Source: Elainella sp. Prado103 (GTDB lineage Bacteria > Cyanobacteriota > Cyanobacteriia > Elainellales > Elainellaceae). Taken from it: DNA of 64,000 nt. The notes beneath the pieces were generated by a model that ran no database searches, was not told the DNA's origin, and saw nothing but the letters and a program-made list of their open reading frames with translations. The DNA lies in contig JALOOM010000021.1 of the NCBI GenBank assembly GCA_025454395.1, positions 62,001 to 126,000 of the forward strand. The letters run 5' to 3'. Position 1 is the first letter of the stretch; each line of letters begins with the position of its first letter. Position numbers and translations under genes: made by a program. Below, piece by piece: positions 27,113 through 36,790 of the stretch.

Positions 27113-29356
27113 TTACCAGTCGATCGCTTCCCCAGACGCTGGTTCTATAAATTCCGGTTCAGTCAACGCTGGCTCAGCCAATTCGGGTTCAAAATATTCG
27201 GGCTCAGTTAATTCCGGTTCAGCCGATTCAGGCTCAAAATATTCGGGCTCAAAGGACGTGGGATCAACCGGCTCAACTGCTACGGGTTCAGGTTCGGGTT
27301 CAGGTTCGGGTTCAGAGGATCCAGATTGCGTGAGAGCAGGTTGCGTGAGTTCAACGATTGTCGATGTTGGCTCAAGCGTTCCAGGTTCAGCAGCCTTATC
27401 TAGAGTTGGTTTTGATCCCACAGAACGAGCCGTTTCTTCGGGCAACGGTTGATTGCGCCAGCCTGCAATCGCTTCTTGGGCTAGGGCATAAACCTCCGTG
27501 TAGGGCGGCACTAATTCACCAATCTGAATAGCCCGATCGAGATCTCCCTGTTGAGCCTGCTCGGTGGCCAGATCCAAAATTCGCTGACTCCAGCCACTAA
27601 TAACCGTTGTAGCATCTGGATAAATCGGTTGATCACTCGGTACCAGTCGCGCCGCTGAAATCGCTGTTTTGTAATTGTTCGCAATATCTAGAGCCGAGTC
27701 ACTATCTGGGCGAGCCGCTCGACCCTGAGCCATATCTAAAATAACCCGACTCCAGCGATCGATATCTTGCTGCGCCTGGGAATAGAGGGGTTGATCGGGT
27801 TTGATCAGGCGAGCGATCCGGATTGCCTCCACAAAGTCTGAAACTTGGTTCTCAGCTCGCGGTTGACGAATGCGAATCAACATCGTTTTAGCTTCATCCA
27901 ACAAGGCTTGATTAGATTGTTGCAAGAGCTGATTTTGTTCGGCAGTGCGATCTGCGATCGGAATCTGGCCAAGCCGTCGATTTGCTTCTTCAAATTGCTG
28001 AGATTGAAAGGCATCCAGGGCTAATTTGAACTGTAATTCCGGATCAACTGGGACGAGGGTTTCAGGGGCTGTTGAAGCAGGACGGGGCGCAGGAGGTGAC
28101 AAAGCCGCAGTGGGAGCCAGCGGATCGGACGGTGTACCAGTGGACTGAAGCCAAGCACCGCTATTCCGGAGGATCACCCCAAACAGCAGAATTGCCGCAA
28201 TTAACCCACCCTGGAATAGCAATCGCCGTCCTGTAAAATCGTCACTCAGCTTGGGGAGTGCTTCAGCCCCTGCTTCAGTTCCTTGAGATTCAGCCTCAGA
28301 TGAGCCGATCGATCGATCGGGCAACCTCAGAGCAGGATTCAAATTTGCAGCTTGCCAATTGGCAGCTAATGTTGCTGATGCTGGTGCTGGTGCTGGTAAG
28401 GACAGCGCCGATTGCGGCTTCATCCAACCCCTGAACCAACAGCCGATCCTCTGAGTTAATTGGGCACTAGCCTGAGACAATCTAGCTTGAGATAGGAAAG
28501 AAAACGGTGAAATTACTCCTGCGAAATTGTCGGTCAAATTGCTGCTTAAACTATCTGCCAGATGACTGCGAGCCTTGCCGGCCACGCCATAGATCGGTTG
28601 ACTGCGATGGATCCAGGGCAAAAGCATCTGATAGCGCAAATGAGGCGGCACAAAGGCCAGCACATCCTGTCGCGGTCGCCAGCACTCTTCACTCAACCGA
28701 GGTAGCCGATCGGCAACGAATTGCACCAGTTGTTCCACGGTGGCACAGCCCGCAGTTTGGATCGCCTCTACCAAAGCTGTCGTGAATAATCCCTGCCGCA
28801 AGGTCAGAGGCTCATGGGAAAACTGCTGGGGTTGACAGGATAAGAGTACTGCAATTCCATACTGCTGAGCCAGTTTTAGGGTTTCCTCACCAAATCCACC
28901 CCGCTCCAGCCCCAACTGACTCCGATTGGCATCCAACAACACCAAACTGCGGATCCCTGAGGCATTCAGCAATTGAAACAAAGGCTCGATCCCTATCCCA
29001 GTCGCGACAACTTGCCGGGGATCCCCTTCGATCGGTAAAAGATAGTCTTTGCCCTGATGGTACAAGCCATAGCCGCTGAAGAAAAATAGCAACATATCTT
29101 GAGGCTGCATCATCTGCTGGTAATAAGCCAGTTGTGCCTGAATGTTCTGCACCGTTGGCAAGCGAGGCTCCCCGATCGTCCCAGTGACTGGAATCGTCCG
29201 AGTGACTGGATCGGTCAAGAGGCAACAGTGTTGAGACGGAATGCCTGCTTGGTTTAGCGCTGCTAGCCATTGTTCAGCATCTCGCTGGGCATAGCTCAAC
29301 GGCGGTAAAAAGCGATATTGGTTGATCCCAATCTGAATAGCCCAATAGTTCACCAT
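27113..29356 (-). CDS. Pseudo-orthocaspase: caspase-fold protein with Tyr/Asn replacing His/Cys
   Basis: This 747-residue protein starts with a caspase (p20-like) domain, residues 1-~235: YWAIQIGINQYRFLPPLSYA, FFFSGYGLYHQGKDYLLPIEG and LVLLDANRSQ. Active orthocaspases have SGHG and a D-x-C at these sites; here Tyr96 replaces the catalytic His and Asn144 the catalytic Cys, so peptidase activity is not expected. A single membrane segment (LIAAILLFGVILRN, ~378-396) separates it from a C-terminal region of helical repeats (LIKPDQPLYSQAQQDIDRWS, VPSDQPIYPDATTVISGWSQ) and a Glu/Pro-rich tail (EPEYFEPE). GGAG precedes the ATG. A signalling or scaffold role is inference. Confidence 0.85.
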   Translation of the reverse strand: MVNYWAIQIGINQYRFLPPLSYAQRDAEQWLAALNQAGIPSQHCCLLTDPVTRTIPVTGTIGEPRLPTVQNIQAQLAYYQQMMQPQDMLLFFFSGYGLYHQGKDYLLPIEGDPRQVVATGIGIEPLFQLLNASGIRSLVLLDANRSQLGLERGGFGEETLKLAQQYGIAVLLSCQPQQFSHEPLTLRQGLFTTALVEAIQTAGCATVEQLVQFVADRLPRLSEECWRPRQDVLAFVPPHLRYQMLLPWIHRSQPIYGVAGKARSHLADSLSSNLTDNFAGVISPFSFLSQARLSQASAQLTQRIGCWFRGWMKPQSALSLPAPAPASATLAANWQAANLNPALRLPDRSIGSSEAESQGTEAGAEALPKLSDDFTGRRLLFQGGLIAAILLFGVILRNSGAWLQSTGTPSDPLAPTAALSPPAPRPASTAPETLVPVDPELQFKLALDAFQSQQFEEANRRLGQIPIADRTAEQNQLLQQSNQALLDEAKTMLIRIRQPRAENQVSDFVEAIRIARLIKPDQPLYSQAQQDIDRWSRVILDMAQGRAARPDSDSALDIANNYKTAISAARLVPSDQPIYPDATTVISGWSQRILDLATEQAQQGDLDRAIQIGELVPPYTEVYALAQEAIAGWRNQPLPEETARSVGSKPTLDKAAEPGTLEPTSTIVELTQPALTQSGSSEPEPEPEPEPVAVEPVDPTSFEPEYFEPESAEPELTEPEYFEPELAEPALTEPEFIEPASGEAIDW

Positions 29357-29807
29357 GCGACTTACTCCAAGCTCCAGCCTAATTCCCCAAACCCGATGGT
29401 CGGTGACCTGAAATTGCCGATCACGATAACACAGCCCACTGGATCAGGACTCAAAAACTTTTTTGAGAGAATTTATCGATCTTCCTTAGGGCTTCGTGTT
29501 ATCAAGATGAAATATATTTAAAGTCTCAATTCAAAATCTCATTTCAGATTCATCTCATCAATCTAATCTAACTTGCTTTACTCTTGACCCCTTGGCAATC
29601 CCCCAGTCCAGCGTTTTAAAAGAGTTTTGAAAGTCTGCAAGCATGATCTTGCAGCTCAGAGTCTGCAAAAACCAGAGTCTGCAAAAACCAGAGTCTGTAA
29701 AAGCCTTTCAAGATTGCTTTAAAGATTGATTGTTAGAGACTTATAGAAACTTGTAGAGACTGAGTGTCTAGTTACCCATTTTCAGCCATAGCGTTTGGGG
29801 AAAGAGC
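29357..29807. other. Divergent gene-free region
   Basis: No gene is recognised. The left half is an ordinary AT-rich leader of the caspase-like gene. At 29655-29705 agagtctgcaaaaacc is repeated two to three times. It must hold the promoters of both flanking genes. Confidence 0.5.
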
Positions 29808-30689
29808 ATGAAATTACCATTTTTAGCGGCTCGTCGGTTCTCTCGGACATTATCTCAGCCATCACCACAGCAGCCATCACCACAGCAGCCATCACCACGG
29901 CAGCCATCATCACAGCAGCCATTCCAACAAGCAAGGCAACGGCGATCTCACCGATCGCTACAACGGCCATTGCAACCATCACGCCACTCTCGCGATGGGG
30001 TTCAACTGAGCTGGTCTCGATTTCTGTTACTTCGATCGACCGTTTTAGGGTTAAAACTGCTATGTATGGGTGGGATCGGTTGGGCAGGTGGGATCGCGAT
30101 GATGTCGCCACAAGTTTATGCCTACACGACTCAGGATTTGCTCAGTGTTTCCCGCGAAACCGGCGAAGATTACAACGCTCTGACCCGACGAGCTGAAGCG
30201 GCTGCTCGCTCATTAGCCCAACAACGATTTGATAGTGACATTTTGCTGACGCGAGTGATCATTACCGTGTTAGGAGATAACGGCGGGCAAGTTGCTCCGA
30301 TCTTAGTGTTAGATGTGAATCGAACGAATTGGCGGAGCCGTCCCGATCCCCAAATTTGGGCGACTTATTACCGCAGTACCCCGCGCTTGCTGGAGATGAA
30401 TGGATCACCCACTCCCACTGGACAACCAGGTTCCAACCAGCCTGCCCCTGCGCCCACTCCAGCAACGCCATCCCCTAGGGAGTCTACTGAGCCCCAACCT
30501 ATTCCTCCGGCTCGCTTCCCTGTCCCTGTAACACCGATCCGTCCGCCGATTAGCCCCAATCGCCCAGAATCTACCGTACCACCGACCAATTCCACTGGCG
30601 ATGCGGAGGAGACAGAGCGCAATCCAGTGAACTTGCAAGATTTAACTTTGCCGGAAGGGGTGGCGGTACCGCGATCGATTCTTCGCTAG
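29808..30689 (+). CDS. Membrane-anchored hypothetical protein with repeat-rich N-terminus
   Basis: This is a 293-residue protein with three parts. Residues 1-~65 are basic and Ser/Pro/Gln-rich with PSPQQ repeats encoded by a 15-bp tandem array (29864-29925). A membrane or signal segment follows (LGLKLLCMGGIGWAGGIAMM, ending YAYTTQD). The third part is an external domain (SVSRETGEDYNALTRRAEAA, VIITVLGDNGGQVAPILVLD) and a Pro-rich tail. The external domain looks conserved among cyanobacteria, but its function is unknown. A purine-rich GGGGAAAGAG precedes the ATG. Confidence 0.65.
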   Translation: MKLPFLAARRFSRTLSQPSPQQPSPQQPSPRQPSSQQPFQQARQRRSHRSLQRPLQPSRHSRDGVQLSWSRFLLLRSTVLGLKLLCMGGIGWAGGIAMMSPQVYAYTTQDLLSVSRETGEDYNALTRRAEAAARSLAQQRFDSDILLTRVIITVLGDNGGQVAPILVLDVNRTNWRSRPDPQIWATYYRSTPRLLEMNGSPTPTGQPGSNQPAPAPTPATPSPRESTEPQPIPPARFPVPVTPIRPPISPNRPESTVPPTNSTGDAEETERNPVNLQDLTLPEGVAVPRSILR

Positions 30690-30867
30690 CGCCTGCATCT
30701 TCGTATTAGCCAGTTTGCGGTGCTCATTGATGGATCAGCCGGTGGGTCTTGCGGCATGGGAACAAGGCAGCGAATCTTTTTGGCGACAAATTTGGCGACA
30801 AATACTGCCAATTTCTAAGCCAAAGCTTTACTATGGAAAGGTTGTCAAGTTTTTAAATTGAACGACC

Positions 30868-31041
30868 ATGGCAGTTCCTAAGAAGAAAACTTCAAACTCG
30901 AAGCGGAATATGCGGAAAGCAACCTGGAAGCGGAAAGCTGAATTGGCAGCACAGAAGGCTCTTTCCTTGGGCAAATCTGTTTTAACAGGCCGCTCTTCGG
31001 GTTTTGTCTATCCTCAGGCTGAAGAAGAAGAAGCCGAATAA
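30868..31041 (+). CDS. rpmF: 50S ribosomal protein L32
   Basis: This 57-residue basic protein starts [20 protein letters not shown], the standard bL32 N-terminus, and ends in an acidic EEEEAE tail seen in cyanobacterial and plastid L32. It binds 23S rRNA in the large subunit. The zinc-binding Cys motif found in some bacteria is absent, as usual in this group. There is no strong Shine-Dalgarno. Confidence 0.95.
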   Translation: MAVPKKKTSNSKRNMRKATWKRKAELAAQKALSLGKSVLTGRSSGFVYPQAEEEEAE

Positions 31042-31084
31042 GTTTCTGAATTCAAATCACTTTTGCTGATTCTGGAGGCATTGA

Positions 31085-31684
31085 ATGGTGGGCAAATTTT
31101 TCCAGAAGCCAGGAGCAGACTTACAGGATCGGGTACCACCAGGACAGCATCTGGCTAAGGGGTTCCCGGTTCTCACCTACGGAGAAACGCCATCCGTCGA
31201 TCGAGAATCCTGGGAATTGAAGGTCTGGGGGTTAGCCACACCCAAAACTTTCACTTGGCAAGACTTGATGGCAATGCCTCAGCATGAATTCACAGCAGAT
31301 TTTCACTGTGTCACAACTTGGTCAAAGCTGGATGTGCAGTGGGTTGGCGTGAAGGTGATTGACTTCATGCAGCAAATTGAGGTCGATCCTGCCGCATCTC
31401 ATCTCATGCAACATTGCTATGGAGGTTACACCACTAACATCGCGATGGCCGATTTTCTGCGGGAAGAAAACTTCCTTGCTCATACCCTGTTTGGCGAGCC
31501 TCTCCCAGCCGACCACGGCGGCCCTCTGCGGTTAGTGGTGCCCCATCTTTATGCCTGGAAAAGTGCGAAGTGGATCAATGGCTTAGAGTTTCTTGATCGC
31601 ATGGAATTAGGATTTTGGGAGCGGAATGGCTATCATCATCGCGGTGAACCGTTTGCTGAAGAGCGCTATAGTAGTCGCTTCTAA
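31085..31684 (+). CDS. Cytosolic molybdopterin-dependent (sulfite-oxidase-like) oxidoreductase
   Basis: This 199-residue protein consists of an oxidoreductase molybdopterin-binding domain like the catalytic core of sulfite oxidase and MsrP/YedY. The molybdenum-ligating Cys lies in DFHCVTTWSKLDVQWVGV, the best-conserved stretch of the family. GGPLRLVVPHLYAWKSAKWI is the typical C-terminal core. There is no Tat signal or heme domain, so it is probably cytosolic. GGAGG lies 7 bp before the ATG. It lies between rpmF and murQ with gaps of ~30-45 bp, so co-transcription is possible. The substrate is unknown. Confidence 0.88.
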   Translation: MVGKFFQKPGADLQDRVPPGQHLAKGFPVLTYGETPSVDRESWELKVWGLATPKTFTWQDLMAMPQHEFTADFHCVTTWSKLDVQWVGVKVIDFMQQIEVDPAASHLMQHCYGGYTTNIAMADFLREENFLAHTLFGEPLPADHGGPLRLVVPHLYAWKSAKWINGLEFLDRMELGFWERNGYHHRGEPFAEERYSSRF

Positions 31685-31713
31685 TCCCAGAATTTGACCT
31701 TCAGACTTTGATC

Positions 31714-32670
31714 ATGGTGCTCGACCCTCGCAAACCTGACCCTCACAGCCCTAGCGAAATCGACCTCAGCCAACTAGCCACAGAGCAGCGGAATGCCAAG
31801 ACAGCCGCGATCGATCGCGTTTCCACCCTGGAAATGGTGCGCCTAATCAATGCGGAAGACCAACAGGTCGCGCTTGCGGTCGAGCAAGTGTTGCCCGAAA
31901 TTGCTGAAGCGATCGATCGGATTGCCGTCCAATTTCAACAAGGTGGGCGGTTGTTTTACATAGGAGCTGGCACCAGTGGACGGTTAGGGATTTTGGATGC
32001 CTCCGAATGTCCTCCCACCTATGGGGTTGAGTTTGGTCGGGTCATGGGTTTGATCGCGGGTGGTGACGAAGCAATCCGCAAAGCCGTCGAAGGAGCGGAG
32101 GATGATCCTGCACGAGGGATGGCTGACCTGCAAGCCCATCAGTTTACTGCCCAAGATGTGTTGGTGGGTCTGGCAGCCAGTGGTCGCACACCTTATGTGA
32201 TGGGTGGATTAAAATACGCTAAACAGTTGGGAGCTTTCACGATCGCGGTAGCCTGTACTCCCCAGTCTCCAATCAGTGCTATTGCTGATCTGGCGATCGA
32301 ACCACTGCCTGGCCCAGAAGTGATTACCGGCTCTACACGGATGAAGGCCGGCACAGCCCAAAAACTGGTGCTCAACTTGCTCTCGACCGGCACTATGATC
32401 AAAATTGGTAAGGTTTACGGCAACCTGATGGTTGATGTGCAAGCCTCGAACCAAAAGTTGGTGGAGCGCTGTAAACGCATTGTTTGTGAAGCCACGCAAG
32501 TCAGCCGCGATCGGGCTGAGGAGTTACTGAAACTCACCCAATATGATGTGAAACTGGCAATTCTGATTCAGCAAACTGACTTACCTCTAGAGCAGGCGGC
32601 CCAATTATTGACTGAAACGGCTGGTTATTTACAACGAGCGATCGATCGTTCCACTCAGGATAATCTGTGA
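31714..32670 (+). CDS. murQ: N-acetylmuramic acid 6-phosphate etherase
   Basis: MurQ cleaves the lactyl ether of MurNAc-6-phosphate to give GlcNAc-6-phosphate and D-lactate in peptidoglycan recycling. The 318-residue SIS-fold protein has the hallmark RLFYIGAGTSGRLGILDASECPPT block (split here: YIGAGTSGRLG, then ECPPTYG). The catalytic region NAEDQQVALAVEQ and EVITGSTRMKAGTAQK follow. The ATG at 31714 is chosen over an upstream TTG. The nagB and nagA genes 6-8 kb downstream would use its product. Confidence 0.95.
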   Translation: MVLDPRKPDPHSPSEIDLSQLATEQRNAKTAAIDRVSTLEMVRLINAEDQQVALAVEQVLPEIAEAIDRIAVQFQQGGRLFYIGAGTSGRLGILDASECPPTYGVEFGRVMGLIAGGDEAIRKAVEGAEDDPARGMADLQAHQFTAQDVLVGLAASGRTPYVMGGLKYAKQLGAFTIAVACTPQSPISAIADLAIEPLPGPEVITGSTRMKAGTAQKLVLNLLSTGTMIKIGKVYGNLMVDVQASNQKLVERCKRIVCEATQVSRDRAEELLKLTQYDVKLAILIQQTDLPLEQAAQLLTETAGYLQRAIDRSTQDNL

Positions 32671-33279
32671 TACTCAGATTCATCGTGACTACTGCTTGCC
32701 CCAGTATATAGTCCGCTACTGCGATTTGCAGGAACGGTCTTGGCATATTACCTATTAGCCTGGTTCTCGTTGGTGCTACTATACAGGGTGCTGTCCGGAT
32801 GAGGGGCTACGTCTTTTGCGGCAGGGTTTGCGGACGATTGGCGGATTTCTCCTGCGATCAGCATTGCTAGGGGGTTGTTGACTCACTGTCGCTGCAATTG
32901 CTGAGGCTTAGCGCTACTGATCATTTGAGCTTCGACAGTCAGCATAACTTGATTCCATGCAGGGGGATTGGGGTTTGCCAATGGGTCACAATACGATTAT
33001 GAGCCAGTTACGATGCAATCACCGTCTCGAACCTGAGCTCGTCTCGCACATCATCCCGGTTTGAACATCATCCCGTTTCGAACCTGATCCCGTCTGATCA
33101 GGTTGATAATGTAGCATTTACGCCATCGATCCAGACAGCTCCCGACGATGCAGATACGCCTTTCATTCAGGTCAGTCTTTAGGGGGCTCCTTTTCAACAT
33201 TGGTGCTGTGGAATTGGATAGATTTCAGTTCAGTAACCTTTGTGTTGCTTGCACCCAGCCGGTAGATTGAACCGTCTAA
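32671..33279. other. 609-bp gene-free region with a strong hairpin
   Basis: I find no gene between the convergent ends of murQ and sigF. It contains the hairpin at 33081-33104 and the short repeat elements ctcgaacctgagc / ttcgaacctgatc around 33026 and 33078. Confidence 0.5.
33081..33104. terminator. 9-bp perfect hairpin between murQ and sigF
   Basis: AACCTGATC, a 6-nt loop CCGTCT, then GATCAGGTT form a perfect stem. It sits between two convergent genes, about 175 bp past the sigF stop, and has no adjacent T-run. A bidirectional terminator is possible but unproven. Confidence 0.35.
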
Positions 33280-34065
33280 CTAAGGATCCGTTTGGAGTGT
33301 TTGCGGTTGCAGAAAGACCATCATCTGCTCCAGTCCGCGTTGAATGCGACGAGTCACCGTCATGGGGCTAACTCCAATGCGCTCAGCCACTTCTTTGCGG
33401 GACATCTCGTTGAAGAAGACAAATTCGATCGCCGCTCTAGTTTTCTCTTCCAATTGGCTCAGGGCACGTTGCAGTTGTTGCCGATCTTCTTCAAGTCTTT
33501 GTAGCGCTTGATAGTGGGCATCGGGCAAAGTTTCACCCAACGTAATCGAGGAATCAACCTGCTGGCAAACGGTGGCATCGAGGCTCAACGGCATTCGGTT
33601 CTTGACCGCCATTTTAATTTCCCGCCACTCGTAGGCTGAGATGCCCATTGCATCTGCAACTTCCGCATCAGTGGGTTGATAACCTAGCTGTTTGGCTAGC
33701 GAAGCTCTCACTTTTTGACCTTCTTTTTGTAGATCTTGCCAGCGTCGGGGAACCTTAACAGAGCTACCCCGATCGCGCAGAAAATGCAACATCTCACCCC
33801 GGATGTAAGGGACAGCAAAAGAGCTAAAGGCACAGCCTTGATTAGGGTTAAACCGTTCGATCGCTCGAATCAGTCCCAAATAACCGATCTGTTCTAAATC
33901 TTCGTAAGGTTCGGCACACTGATGGCTGACCCGATGCGCAATCTTGCGAACTAACCCAGCGTTCATGCGAACCAGCTTATTGCGAAGGGATACCGACGGG
34001 TTTTGCTGGTACGCCATCAACAGTTCCATGCAGTTAAAGCGGAGAGAAGATTGAGTAGCCGTCAT
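33280..34065 (-). CDS. sigF: RNA polymerase sigma factor, group 3 (SigF type)
   Basis: This 261-residue sigma-70 factor has regions 2 (EDLEQIGYLGLIRAIERFNP), 3 and 4 (MSRKEVAERIGVSPMTVTRR, the helix-turn-helix). The layout and wording match cyanobacterial SigF, which controls motility/pilus genes and stress responses. The ATG at 34065 is preferred over an upstream GTG because AGGTGA lies ~8 bp before it. No anti-sigma factor gene is adjacent. The divergent neighbour is a BI-1 membrane protein. Confidence 0.9.
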   Translation of the reverse strand: MTATQSSLRFNCMELLMAYQQNPSVSLRNKLVRMNAGLVRKIAHRVSHQCAEPYEDLEQIGYLGLIRAIERFNPNQGCAFSSFAVPYIRGEMLHFLRDRGSSVKVPRRWQDLQKEGQKVRASLAKQLGYQPTDAEVADAMGISAYEWREIKMAVKNRMPLSLDATVCQQVDSSITLGETLPDAHYQALQRLEEDRQQLQRALSQLEEKTRAAIEFVFFNEMSRKEVAERIGVSPMTVTRRIQRGLEQMMVFLQPQTLQTDP

Positions 34066-34441
34066 CTGAAGAATCACCTTGAATCGGATTTAGGCACATT
34101 CTCTAAATTGCCAGCCGTCCGAACCATCGTTATTTCACGGGAATGAGCGGTCAGGGCTACGGATGTATCAGCAGAAATACTGACCGACTCCGATCAGACG
34201 GGCATTTCAGCATCCTGTTCTGCGGCACTCATTCTCAGCAAATTTCTGGGTTTCTCGCTTTACTGCGATCAAGCCAGATCGATTCGGATGCTGGAGCATC
34301 GCTTAGCCAGCCTGATCACCAGCGCTTTTCGAGAAGATCCCATAGAATCGAATCAGGTTGTACCAGGCAGTACCCCTGTCTGCTGTCAACCCAAATGAAT
34401 GTAACTGTTTGTCAAGAAAACTGGTTAATGGGAAATAATTT
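34066..34441. other. Divergent promoter region of sigF and the BI-1 gene
   Basis: No gene is supported here. A frame open across most of it ends four bases inside the BI-1 gene but has no family features. Confidence 0.45.
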
Positions 34442-35167
34442 ATGAGCAATACCAGTAACTTTCGAGGCGCGATTCGTCAAGCGCAAGGGTTACCGCTAGT
34501 CGGGCCGAATGTCATTGCCAAGGCTTTGCCATACGTGGGGATAGGCCTCGTGCTGACGGCGGTTGGCACCTTTGGTGGGGTCAATCTAATCAACACGCGA
34601 CCCGCATTATTCATGCCCACGTTTATTGGGGCAATTATTGCGCAACTGGTGCTGTTTTTTGTTGCTAGAGGCGTGGCCGAAAAGGGCGACAATAAGGTAG
34701 CGTTGCCACTGCTAGCCACCTATAGCCTGCTGACTGGCTACACCTTGAGTGGTTTAGTTTATGTAGCATTAGGAACTCAAGGCGTTGGCATTTCCGGCAT
34801 TGGTTTTGCAGCACTGGGTTGCGGCATCACGTTCATTGCAGCCCGTCAAATTGGTTCGAATCTTTCCGACCAGGATGGTCTAGCGCTGACAAAAACCATT
34901 CAAATCGGTATTATTGCCCTCTTTGTTGTGTTGATTGGGCAATTGTTGTTTGCGCTCTTTGGGGTTTTTACACCAAGCTGGCTAGAAATTGGCATTTCTG
35001 GTCTAGGTGTCTTGCTGTTTGTCGGTGCTGCTGTCGTCGATTTCTATGTGTTGCCGCGGAGCTACCGAGATGATCAGTATCTCTCAGCCGCATTGTCGAT
35101 GTACCTGACCTACATCAACCTGTTTGTCTTCATTCTGCGACTACTGATCGCCATGAATCGGGACTAA
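34442..35167 (+). CDS. Bax inhibitor-1/YccA family membrane protein
   Basis: This is a 241-residue integral membrane protein with about seven hydrophobic helices. The C-terminal YLSAALSMYLTYINLFVFIL is the best-conserved part of the BI-1/TMBIM family, and the N-terminal cytosolic tail is short. In bacteria such proteins conduct calcium or interact with proteases; the cyanobacterial role is unknown. It is followed by a strong intrinsic terminator. Confidence 0.85.
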   Translation: MSNTSNFRGAIRQAQGLPLVGPNVIAKALPYVGIGLVLTAVGTFGGVNLINTRPALFMPTFIGAIIAQLVLFFVARGVAEKGDNKVALPLLATYSLLTGYTLSGLVYVALGTQGVGISGIGFAALGCGITFIAARQIGSNLSDQDGLALTKTIQIGIIALFVVLIGQLLFALFGVFTPSWLEIGISGLGVLLFVGAAVVDFYVLPRSYRDDQYLSAALSMYLTYINLFVFILRLLIAMNRD

Positions 35168-35252
35168 ATTCGCTTGATTAGGTTAGCTCGATCATCGTCA
35201 ATTTGAGTTTCTTCCTCAAGATCGAGCGCTTAATCGAAGCACACAGCGCAAG

Positions 35253-35287
35253 GGCTGAGTTGGGGAACCGCTCAGTCTTTGTTTTTG
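35253..35287 (+). terminator. Rho-independent terminator after the BI-1 gene
   Basis: GGCTGAG pairs with CTCAGTC (one G-U pair) across an 11-nt loop, directly followed by TTTGTTTTT. This is the clearest intrinsic terminator in the window. Confidence 0.85.
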
Positions 35288-35424
35288 CCAAATATTATTT
35301 TTGAGCGGGATCGATCGCCATCATAGAAATTAGGCTGAGGTTACGCTTGGTAGTAGCCGGGTTCTGGCAAAAACCGATACAGTAGGTAAAGGAATATGAA
35401 GACTTCTCAGGTGGTGGATCGTCC

Positions 35425-36603
35425 ATGCGAGTAATTTTGATGACTGGGAAAGGGGGGGTAGGCAAGACTTCTGTTGCAGCCGCCACTGGCTTACGATGTG
35501 CTGAGTTGGGGTATCGGACGCTCGTGCTCAGTACCGATCCAGCCCATTCCCTGGCCGATAGCTTTGATCTAGAGATGGAACATGCGCCGCGCCTCGTGCG
35601 CCCTAACTTATGGGGAGCTGAACTGGATGCTCTGATGGAGCTAGAAAGCAACTGGGGAGCCGTGAAGCGTTATATTACCCAAGTCTTGCAAGCTCGAGGG
35701 CTAGAAGGAGTCGAAGCTGAAGAGTTGGCGATCCTACCCGGTATGGATGAAATTTTCAGCTTGGTGCGCATGAAACGTCACTACGACGAAGGCGAGTTTG
35801 ATGTGTTGATCATCGATTCAGCGCCGACTGGCACCGCTTTACGCCTGCTAAGTCTGCCGGAAGTTGCTGGGTGGTATATGCGCCGGTTTTATAAACCGCT
35901 GCAAGCTGTTTCGGCTGCTTTGCGCCCTTTAGTAGAACCGCTATTTCGACCGATCGCCGGATTCTCTCTGCCGGATAAACAGGTGATGGATGCCCCTTAC
36001 GAGTTTTATGAGCAGATTGAGCAACTAGAAAAGGTGTTGACCGACAACAACCAAACCTCTGTTCGTTTGGTCACCAACCCCGAAAAAATGGTGATCAAAG
36101 AATCTTTACGGGCTCATGCCTACCTCAGCCTTTACAATGTGGCCACTGACATGGTAGTGGCGAATCGGATTATTCCAGAGCATGTCACCGATCCATTCTT
36201 CCAGCGTTGGAAAGAGAATCAGCAGCAGTATCGTCGAGAGATTCACGAAAATTTCAGTCCGCTACCGATCAAAGAAGTTCCACTGTATTCTGAGGAAATG
36301 TGTGGCTTGGCTGCGCTCGAACGGCTGAAGGAAACTTTGTACGCCGATGAAGATCCGGCTCAAGTCTACTACAAAGAAACCACGCTGCGGGTGGTACAGG
36401 AGCAAAATCAGTACAGTCTGGAAGTCTATCTGCCCGGTATTCCCAAAAACAAGGTGGAGTTAAGTAAATCGGGTGATGAGCTGAACATCCGGATCGGCAA
36501 CCACCGCCGCAATCTGGTACTGCCCCAAGCCCTCGCTGCCTTACAGCCTGCGGGTGCCAAGATGGAAGAGGATTATCTCAAGATTCGCTTTGCGGCTGTT
36601 TAG
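35425..36603 (+). CDS. ArsA/Get3-type ATPase with C-terminal Hsp20-like domain
   Basis: This 392-residue single-domain ATPase belongs to the ArsA/Get3 (TRC40) family. The deviant Walker A is [11 protein letters not shown], switch I follows [12 protein letters not shown], and switch II is [12 protein letters not shown]. The last ~75 residues ([20 protein letters not shown], then [16 protein letters not shown]) form the small-heat-shock-like domain found fused to plant and cyanobacterial ArsA-like proteins. The arsenite-binding Cys cluster of true ArsA is missing, so a chaperone role in membrane protein targeting is more likely than arsenic export. An ArsR regulator follows on the same strand. 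Confidence 0.88.
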   Translation: MRVILMTGKGGVGKTSVAAATGLRCAELGYRTLVLSTDPAHSLADSFDLEMEHAPRLVRPNLWGAELDALMELESNWGAVKRYITQVLQARGLEGVEAEELAILPGMDEIFSLVRMKRHYDEGEFDVLIIDSAPTGTALRLLSLPEVAGWYMRRFYKPLQAVSAALRPLVEPLFRPIAGFSLPDKQVMDAPYEFYEQIEQLEKVLTDNNQTSVRLVTNPEKMVIKESLRAHAYLSLYNVATDMVVANRIIPEHVTDPFFQRWKENQQQYRREIHENFSPLPIKEVPLYSEEMCGLAALERLKETLYADEDPAQVYYKETTLRVVQEQNQYSLEVYLPGIPKNKVELSKSGDELNIRIGNHRRNLVLPQALAALQPAGAKMEEDYLKIRFAAV

Positions 36604-36790
36604 TCCCCAGAATCAGCGACAGCAAATCGTCGGAAATCGTCGGAGATTTAGCACAGGGCACTCAGGAGAGCAATATCAATGCAATATCAATATCGATCGA
36701 GTGCTCCTTCAGGCAAACCGTAGATTGCTTCATCGGCATAAAAAAGTTAAGTGTTAAAATTTGGAAGCAGTCCTCGCGGGGTTAGATTGC

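Noticed and set aside
34143-34445. Open frame of 100 codons between sigF and the BI-1 gene
   Set aside because: No ribosome-binding site or recognisable motif; it runs into the BI-1 start and looks like promoter DNA that happens to stay open.
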